NCBI GenBank assembly: GCA_023091735.1
Contig: JALKBU010001234.1
Coordinates: forward strand, 1 to 14,076
DNA: 14,076 nt
Origin: Trichomonas tenax
Lineage: Eukaryota > Parabasalia > Trichomonadida > Trichomonadidae
Direction of reading: 5' to 3'
Shown: positions 1 through 5,861 of the stretch, one piece after another
How positions within the stretch are numbered: position 1 is the stretch's first letter
How the letters are laid out: each line of letters opens with the position of its first letter
Notes under the pieces: model-generated
What the model was told of the DNA's origin: nothing
The model's database searches: none
What the model saw: the letters and a program-made list of their open reading frames with translations, nothing else
Position numbers and translations under genes: made by a program

Positions 1-2
1 TG

Positions 3-203
3 AACTACGTTTATGGTCTTCATACTCAGCGTGGAGTTTCAATCTATAAATGTCAGTATTGTTTAGACTACAAAGATATTTATAACACTTTTTATAAAGG
101 TGACAATTTGCCCGCGCAAAAAAGTGAAAGTTTATTCATGAAAAGTGACTTTAAGGTTTCACGTCACTTTTTGATGTTCACTTTTGTCCTAGACTCTGGC
201 TGA
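3..203 (+). pseudogene. Possible 3' end of a decayed coding sequence at the left edge
   Basis: A reading frame enters from the left edge and stays open for 66 codons to a TGA at 201-203. It contains a CQYC pair near its middle, which could be part of a small zinc-binding site. After the stop, a second frame (about 192-239) continues with protein-like content and then meets a TAA, which would fit a frameshifted remnant. I do not recognise the family. The same stretch holds four copies of an AAAAGTGA/TCACTTTT motif otherwise found mainly in spacers here, so it may simply be non-coding. Low confidence; sequence to the left of the window would decide. Confidence 0.25.
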
Positions 204-311
204 GCGCAAACTCAACATTTTTAAGGATTGCGCGGAAGGAGCAACCTAAAGACCCTTTATAATGCCGTTTGACCCGGAAATTATAAAAATCTACCTCATT
301 ATTTTATCGAA

Positions 312-436
312 CCCCTATAATAAAAAATCCCCTTATTATTTTCAAATCCTCTTTTATTTAAACTATTCGTATACCCTTTATAACATTTTCTCCCCCACAT
401 TATCACATATTTTCCCTCGATAATTAAATTATCCCC
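312..436 (+). repeat. Semi-regular C-run tract
   Basis: Runs of three to five C, most followed by T-rich sequence, occur near 312, 329, 374, 392, 414 and 433, with a weaker one (CCTC) near 348. Most spacings are 17-21 bases, with one of about 27. The units share only a loose pattern of C-run, T/A-run and TAA-rich spacer, so this is at best a strongly degenerate tandem repeat. Its role is unknown. Confidence 0.35.
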
Positions 437-462
437 TTTGTAATTAGTGGAAAAGTAACAAA

Positions 463-512
463 ATTCGCTAATAAGGTTTTTAGCGAATGCTACGGGTTCG
501 CTAAATTCGCTA
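463..512. repeat. Cluster of TTCGCTA(A) words, including an inverted pair
   Basis: ATTCGCTAA (463-471) and its exact reverse complement TTAGCGAAT (480-488) form a 9-base inverted repeat with an 8-base loop. Two more direct copies, TTCGCTAA (497-504) and TTCGCTA (506-512), follow at once. Four copies in 50 bases of otherwise A+T-rich DNA look non-random and could be a binding-site cluster or the remnant of a repeat. Confidence 0.5.
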
Positions 513-833
513 TTGCGCTATATGATTTTCATATTGGACATTTCATTTAGATAATAAATAGCCAAGAAAAAGCATAGATTTATCGAGAAATTCTTGAGAA
601 AAACTCATTTTATTATAAATAACTTAAGAGGGACACTGCAAAGTATTGTGTATTAAAAATCATTTGTTTTTAGGTTCAAAAAACAAAGATTAATTTTAAA
701 TAAAATTAAATCCTGTAATTTTAGCTTTATTATTGTGAAATTATAATCACAAATGCTAATGGTATATCTTTGTGGTGATATTTTAGGATACATATTTAAT
801 GCATCAAAAATGGCATAACAATATCACTTTTCA

Positions 834-887
834 GAGCGAATTGGGTCTGCTATTTTAGTGAATTGGTCCATTTTTGCCAATTCGCTC
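834..887. repeat. 11-base perfect inverted repeat with 32-base loop
   Basis: GAGCGAATTGG (834-844) is the exact reverse complement of CCAATTCGCTC (877-887). The loop holds a further related word, TGAATTGG (859-866). The arms are less A+T-rich than their surroundings, which makes chance pairing less likely than for the many A/T palindromes nearby. It could be a protein-binding palindrome, a hairpin or a piece of a small inverted-repeat element. Confidence 0.5.
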
Positions 888-1168
888 ATCCATATTACAT
901 AACGAATGCTGATTGAGCAAATCGTTAAATTAGACATTTTCACTTTTTTTCATTCATTTTTGAAAAACGCTAAATTAAGGAGTATTACATAGTGAAAATG
1001 TTCCACATTATGAAAATATTTGATTTCAAATACTACCCAATGAAATACATTAAACTTTTTACTAAGATCTGATATTTGGAGAACTTGAAGTCAAAATTAA
1101 TGATCATCGTATGAATTTCTGAGATATGAAGAAAATACGTAATTTATGAGCTGATTTTTTGAAGTTTA

Positions 1169-2575
1169 TTGGTACTCATGTATTGCATGGTATGCGTTAA
1201 TTCATGCGGAAAAGCCTCAGCTTACAGTTTACATATGAGTTTGGGGCAAACAGCGTTGAACTATCCATTAAAAAATGAATCTGACAATATGACATGTAAA
1301 CACCCAAAAAGGCAGGGAGTGGCTAAAGTATTGTCAAACTGGGTAATCAAAATGTATAGAGATAAAACTAAAATAGAATCATTAGAAAAATACTTCAGTC
1401 AGGAACTTCCTAACAACTTCAAGATGCCCGACAAGAGGCAGTCGTTTATCAGCCAGGAGAACGCTCTTTATCATGATGGAAGTCAAGATTTTACTCCACT
1501 GCATTCAGAAACTAGTAAAGCCAGCAAATTCTGGAGGAACAGGAGCCATATTGAAGAAACGTGTAGAGTTTTCTTCGCCTTCGTGAAGCCGAGAGGTTCA
1601 CCAAACGGTACACGCTTAATTCTGCTTTATGCTCCTCCATTTATAGCACTGTTCGATCACCAACATGAAGAACTTGAAATTATACCGTCTTCGACACACT
1701 TTTACTTTGAAGGAAGATTTTTAATTTTATCGAATAACGGAAATGAACGCATATTTTCTATAAAATGTGACGAAAAGCAACTCTTTGATCTTACAAAGAA
1801 CAATTCGAGTGACGATATCCTTCAATTTTTCAGAATGTGCCAATTAAACCGATATCTCGTTCCACCGATCTTCTTAACATATCCTTTCTACAACAAAGTC
1901 ATTAATACAACATATTTCTATTACCAAATGTCGAAATTACCACTTCATATCTGGAATAGCGATCTTTGGGAGAATTATATAAATGCATCGGATCCAATGC
2001 TCGATGAATTGTATGAAAGATTCTTTGATGACTATTTCCGTCCTATGGAATATGAAAATTCTTCAATTCCAAAAGATAATTTTGTTTTCGAATTGCTTAA
2101 CTATTCGCTTTTGTTCGACGATCAGATGAACTTATTCAAGACAAATATCGAGAAATGTAAAAGGCCACAAGATGCATATGTTGTTGCATTAGAATATATG
2201 CCGTATGCAGACAGAACGAAAATGGTCTTCCATTTATTATTTACTACAGCAGAGAGATACTTCCCTAATGGAAATTTTGCTTCAAAAATTGTAATGAACG
2301 TGGTCACCAAATTCATCGCAGATTACTTGATGGGAAAGAAATTGGAGCAAAAGGCATCTGTTATACTTGATCTGATGGACCTGAAGAAAGGTGCTCTTCA
2401 ACCAGATTTGTACAAGCGATTTCTTCTCATTGGAAGCAAATTCAGAAACCAACCTTCTAAATTCCAGCTCATGAGGAAAGGAACTTTCACATTTGATAGT
2501 TTTATAATATTGTTGAACTTCGTTTGGTCTAATTCGTCCAAGTTTATGGAGATATTAGAAAACAATGCGGAATAA
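1169..2575 (+). CDS. Unrecognised protein, up to 468 residues, possible PH-like segment
   Basis: I do not recognise this protein. The long frame is coding-like from about residue 86 onward. Residues 130-210 read as alternating beta strands (RVFFAFVK, RLILLYAPPFIALFD, FYFEGRFLILSNN, ERIFSIKC) followed by a helix, which resembles a PH-like fold. Residues 270-460 look mostly helical and could be a small GAP-type or adaptor domain. There is no signal peptide or membrane segment that I trust. The stop codon is followed by AA (TAAATA), matching the trichomonad stop/poly(A) pattern. The start is uncertain: the first ATG gives an odd cysteine-rich N-terminus, and later methionines at residues 41, 62 and 86 (bases 1289, 1352 and 1424) are all plausible. 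No initiator motif singles one out. That it is a gene is fairly sure; its function is open. Confidence 0.75.
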   Translation: MVLMYCMVCVNSCGKASAYSLHMSLGQTALNYPLKNESDNMTCKHPKRQGVAKVLSNWVIKMYRDKTKIESLEKYFSQELPNNFKMPDKRQSFISQENALYHDGSQDFTPLHSETSKASKFWRNRSHIEETCRVFFAFVKPRGSPNGTRLILLYAPPFIALFDHQHEELEIIPSSTHFYFEGRFLILSNNGNERIFSIKCDEKQLFDLTKNNSSDDILQFFRMCQLNRYLVPPIFLTYPFYNKVINTTYFYYQMSKLPLHIWNSDLWENYINASDPMLDELYERFFDDYFRPMEYENSSIPKDNFVFELLNYSLLFDDQMNLFKTNIEKCKRPQDAYVVALEYMPYADRTKMVFHLLFTTAERYFPNGNFASKIVMNVVTKFIADYLMGKKLEQKASVILDLMDLKKGALQPDLYKRFLLIGSKFRNQPSKFQLMRKGTFTFDSFIILLNFVWSNSSKFMEILENNAE

Positions 2576-2848
2576 ATACTGTTTTTTTTTTGTTTTGTTT
2601 ATCCTTAGTATTCTTTTTGTTCAGCAAATACAAACATTTAAAAATCATTTCTTTAAATATCATGACTCAAAGAGTGCTAATTTTTGGCTTATTTATCATT
2701 TATAATAAGATAATAATTATATGATGATTGGTAAAATAATTTTCTTGCATTCTTGATGTATGATATACAGATCCTAGAATAGAATATATCTTCAACAGCG
2801 GTTAATACGATTTCTAAAAAATGATGGGTTGAGTAACTAAAATCTCTA

Positions 2849-2856
2849 AAAAGTGA
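2849..2856 (+). promoter_or_regulatory. AAAAGTGA motif just upstream of the hydrolase gene
   Basis: AAAAGTGA lies 11 bases before the ATG at 2868. Its reverse complement TCACTTTT recurs in other spacers and sits directly in front of the 728-residue gene, where it contains a match to the trichomonad initiator. Here it is in the opposite orientation to the gene, so it may be an orientation-independent factor site rather than an initiator. Functional status is inferred only from position and recurrence. Confidence 0.3.
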
Positions 2857-2867
2857 CAAAATTTTAG

Positions 2868-3446
2868 ATGAAATTGCTCGGTCTCTGCGGATACCTTCAG
2901 AATGCGAAAAAACTGAAAGGCCAAACAAACGCTTTGATTAAGCATCTCAAGAAGGTCGGCGTTGAAGTCGTTTTTATCGATCCTCCATATGTTGTTCCAG
3001 AAACACCTGACTTAAGAAGCTGGGCTGAGAAAGATTCTCTTGAGGAGTCATACAAGACCATACAGAAGGCAAAGGAAGAGAATCCGGACGCAGTTGGATT
3101 ATTCGGATTCTCAATGGGCTCAATGTTTGCTCTTCACTTAGCTGCTCATGCCGCCACATATGAAAATTCACCATACAAGTGGATCAAAATCATCTTCTGC
3201 GCTTCAGCACCATACCCAAAGGAAGGATCTCCACTTGGGGGCTGCCTTCCATGCCAATGCGATATTCCAGTTCTCTTCGTCATAGGCACAACCGATCAGA
3301 TTGCTCCATTTGAGTCTCAGAGACAATATTTACCATCTTTCACAAATAAGACAATCTATGAACATAATGGAGGCCACTTCATCCCATCTGCAAAGGATAA
3401 GATTGAGCCATATCTCAAGTTCTTCCAGGAACATAAAATTGAATAA
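2868..3446 (+). CDS. FSH-family serine hydrolase (alpha/beta hydrolase, FSH1/OVCA2-like)
   Basis: This 192-residue protein has the layout of the FSH1/OVCA2 family of small alpha/beta-hydrolase esterases. The start MKLLGLCGYLQNA matches the family's first strand and oxyanion turn. The nucleophile elbow GFSMGS (residues 80-85) places the catalytic serine at 82. GTTDQIAP supplies the acid (Asp143), and NGGHFIP supplies the histidine (His170). FIDPPYVVP near residues 37-44 is also typical of the family. The length is slightly short for the family (about 200-240) but nothing essential is missing. It is probably a soluble cytosolic carboxylesterase or thioesterase; the substrate cannot be read from sequence. 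The ATG chosen is the natural one, since the protein begins with the first core strand. The stop reads TAAA, so the 3' UTR is expected to be very short. Family assignment is firm; physiological role is unknown. Confidence 0.9.
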   Translation: MKLLGLCGYLQNAKKLKGQTNALIKHLKKVGVEVVFIDPPYVVPETPDLRSWAEKDSLEESYKTIQKAKEENPDAVGLFGFSMGSMFALHLAAHAATYENSPYKWIKIIFCASAPYPKEGSPLGGCLPCQCDIPVLFVIGTTDQIAPFESQRQYLPSFTNKTIYEHNGGHFIPSAKDKIEPYLKFFQEHKIE

Positions 3447-4191
3447 ACATCAGAGTTTGTTCAATTTCTACCATGAAACTTCAATAAATATAGAATAAAT
3501 AAACTTACGGAAAATTGAAATCAAATTAATATTTAATATTTATAAAAATTTCCATCAATCTAAAAATGTTTTAGAAAATCTTCGACGTTATGATAAGTAA
3601 AATGTGCAAAGGAGACCAATCGAAATCTCATTCCTTTGCAAGTTTGAAGTTACAACGATCTGATCCAGTTTTCGAAAGGTGATGAAACTCCAAAAACACT
3701 TTTATCGATCAAATGTTAAGCGAACAAAATCGTTCCAATCATTGCTTTTCTTAACGCAATTAGTCTGGATGCGACTAACTCTACATAGTTCACGCATCTA
3801 TTATGAAATTAACTGTATAGTTCTTGTTCATAATGATAAATATTGATATTAATTTTAATATAGTTTAAATTCCGATTTAAACGGCAGAAACCATTATAAT
3901 TGCAAAGGAAGCCTTGCAGTAACTTCAAAATTGCTTGCATTATCGTTGATAACATTGTGATATCAAGCGCTGATTGATTAAATCTATATTTACTGCATTT
4001 GCTTTCCAATCTGAGCTTAGTTCTGCTGTTGATATCGAATAACAGTATTCCATTTAAATAACTGATAACAAATCCTTAAAGATAGATGTCATTGCGCAGT
4101 TAGCTTAGTTCCAGTATTTTGCTTAATGATGTTTTAAATTTTTGGATTTATTCTCGAAACATGATACTAGTTAAGTGAATTATATTGACTT
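3447..4191. other. Intergenic region, no gene seen
   Basis: A+T-rich spacer with no convincing coding sequence. It holds a small family of related words. TGCAAAGGA (3605-3613) is repeated at 3901-3909 and inverted at 3632-3640. TTTGAAGTTAC (3643-3653) recurs in reverse complement at 3919-3929, where the similarity extends to about 16 bases with one mismatch. These may be traces of an old inverted duplication. A 66-codon minus-strand frame at 3809-4009 lacks any protein-like features. Confidence 0.6.
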
Positions 4192-4569
4192 TTAGGGACT
4201 TGAAAATGTCAGCACATAACAATCTTTCATCATGATTAGTTTTTCATCTCTTTCATCGGAGTCTCCTTTTAATTCGTTTTCATCTTCATTCGAAGAGCAA
4301 CATATTTTGCTTTGTGCAGCTTTGTTGTTCTTCTTTGTATTATGTTTCGTTTTAAGTTCTTTTTCATGATTGTCTTCTTCTTCTTTTTCTGCACTAACTC
4401 TAGAAGCTTTCTTCTTACAGTGAAAAAAGACTAGAACTATGATAACAACTACAGCTCCTAATACACCAACGATTATTTCAGGAACATGATCTGGTTTTGT
4501 CGTTTCTAAACCCTCGGAACTTGTGCTATTTGGAGTGCTAGTTAGAGCATCGGGATGAGATTCGTAGTT
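4192..4569 (-). pseudogene. Startless 3' remnant of a type I single-pass membrane protein
   Basis: Read on the minus strand, 125 codons are open to a TAA at 4192-4194, but there is no ATG before the membrane segment and a TGA (4570-4572) closes the frame upstream. The product has a Thr/Ser/Pro/Asn-rich stalk (residues about 8-28), one strong membrane helix (EIIVGVLGAVVVIIVLVFF, about 31-49), a basic stop-transfer (HCKKK), and a charged Lys/Glu/Asp-rich cytoplasmic tail of about 75 residues. This is the C-terminal architecture of trichomonad surface proteins such as BspA-like leucine-rich repeat proteins, although no repeat is visible here. A short open stretch in another frame (4542-4634) overlaps the upstream end and could be the frameshifted continuation. 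The ectodomain is absent, so I call it a gene fragment. An unannotated upstream exon is possible but less likely. Confidence 0.65.
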
Positions 4570-4710
4570 TCATAGAAGACAGCAAGAAACTTGACTTTTA
4601 TGGAGACTATGTGTGCACAAACATCTGGATAAACTCAGGATTTAAATCGTAAACTTGGATTTCATAAAAAGAAAATAAATACGATCATTTTCAATTTACA
4701 AAATATAAAT

Positions 4711-4798
4711 TTACATGTCAAATCGATTTTACTAGTCTTATTTCATAAAAATATTGATTTTACGTGTCATATTTCAATATCATTGATTTTACATGTCA
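4711..4798 (+). repeat. Short repeat cluster ATTGATTTTAC(A/G)TGTCA
   Basis: ATTGATTTTACGTGTCA (4753-4769) and ATTGATTTTACATGTCA (4782-4798) differ at one of 17 bases and start 29 bases apart. A partial copy, TTTACATGTCA, lies at 4710-4720. The following 50 bases carry several further TGTCA/TGACA words up to the gene start at 4880. The position directly upstream of the signal peptide peptidase gene makes a regulatory role possible. Confidence 0.5.
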
Positions 4799-4879
4799 GA
4801 CATAGATGTCAAAATGACAGATTCCGCAACTGACAAAATGACATGGTTTACAATAATCGTTCAATATTTCGCTTGACAT

Positions 4880-5791
4880 ATGGATAGTGTTATTCTTGGA
4901 ACTACGGCAGTCGCTGCTGTCGGACTTGGATCGTATTTTGCCGCCCACGACATTGGAAGTATATCGAGCAGCGTTTTAACTTCCAGTCGAGTAAAAAATT
5001 ATCCAATTCTCGCCTCAATTTCGTTAGTATCGATCAATTTGATGTTCACATATCTCGACGCGAACTTAGTTAATATGATGTTCATGTTTTACTTCGGTTT
5101 GGCCGGCACAAATAGTATTTGGTTTTTATTAAGAGCGTTTTTCAACTCTAAATCCAGAAAAATATTCACATTTCCACACTCTAAGTCAATCCTCCTCGAA
5201 TTCGTTATTCCATCAGAACCAGTTGATTTTTGCATCAAAGATTTTCCACTATATTTAATCGGAATTGCAATCAACGTCGCATACTTCACTACCAAAAACA
5301 ATTTAGCAAATAATATCATTGCTTTCAGCATCGCATTTTACGGAGTTCTCAGTATTCGTGTCGAAAAGTTCACTTCTGCTGCCCCGCTTCTTTGGTCACT
5401 TCTTGTATACGACGTTTTCTTCGTATATCAAACAGATGTCATGACATCAGTTGCTACACATCTCGAGGGACCAGTTAAGCTTGTTATCAATCTCAATGGT
5501 GGAGGTAACTCTGTCTTGGGCCTCGGCGATCTTGTTTTACCAGGAATCTTTATCTCAACATGCTCAAGATTTGATGCTTTCATCAAGAAAGTTACAGGAA
5601 AACGCTCTCCATACTGGTTTATTGCGATGATTTTCTACGCCACTGCTATGGCTGTAACAGACTACGTATGCTACCTAACAAGAAGAGGCCAACCGGCTCT
5701 TTTGTTCATCACGCCATTAGTCACAATTCCAATTTTGTTTACAGCATTCGTTAGAAGAGAATACCGTGCATTTTGTTCTTATTCTGGATAA
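4880..5791 (+). CDS. Signal peptide peptidase-type intramembrane aspartyl protease
   Basis: This 303-residue multi-spanning protein carries all three signatures of presenilin/SPP proteases (peptidase family A22). They are the first catalytic aspartate in VYDVFFVYQTDVM (Asp178), the second in GLGDLVLPG (GxGD, Asp217), and the QPALLFITP PAL motif (272-274) in the last membrane segment. The stretch SVATHLEGPVKLV between the first two is typical of SPP rather than presenilin. SPP cleaves leftover signal peptides and tail anchors within the ER membrane. About nine hydrophobic segments can be traced from residue 4 to 291. There is no long N-terminal lumenal domain, as is usual for compact protist SPPs, and no clear KKxx retrieval signal at the C-terminus (FCSYSG). 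The stop reads TAAATA. The gene converges on the SLC12 pseudogene with about 70 bases between stops. Catalytic residues are intact, so it is probably functional. Confidence 0.95.
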   Translation: MDSVILGTTAVAAVGLGSYFAAHDIGSISSSVLTSSRVKNYPILASISLVSINLMFTYLDANLVNMMFMFYFGLAGTNSIWFLLRAFFNSKSRKIFTFPHSKSILLEFVIPSEPVDFCIKDFPLYLIGIAINVAYFTTKNNLANNIIAFSIAFYGVLSIRVEKFTSAAPLLWSLLVYDVFFVYQTDVMTSVATHLEGPVKLVINLNGGGNSVLGLGDLVLPGIFISTCSRFDAFIKKVTGKRSPYWFIAMIFYATAMAVTDYVCYLTRRGQPALLFITPLVTIPILFTAFVRREYRAFCSYSG

Positions 5792-5861
5792 ATATTATTA
5801 TAATAATTATTCTGTAGATTAATATAATTAATATTTTTATAAGAAAAGAAGGAGAGAGGTT

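Larger units (their letters stand above)
204..1168. other. Intergenic A+T-rich region with short motif clusters
   Basis: I see no convincing gene in this stretch. It contains a pyrimidine-rich part with spaced runs of C (about 312-436), a cluster of TTCGCTAA-type words (463-512), an 11-base inverted repeat (834-844 with 877-887), and two TCACTTTT words (824-831 and 940-947). It presumably includes the promoter of the gene starting at 1169, but no standard initiator TCA-Py-(T/A) is obvious next to that start codon. Confidence 0.6.

Noticed and set aside
2689..3174. Minus-strand frames overlapping the FSH hydrolase
   Set aside because: They overlap a gene with intact catalytic residues and show no independent coding signal.
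3809..4009. 66-codon minus-strand frame in the spacer
   Set aside because: Composition is like random A+T-rich DNA, and there is no motif, promoter or homologous feature.
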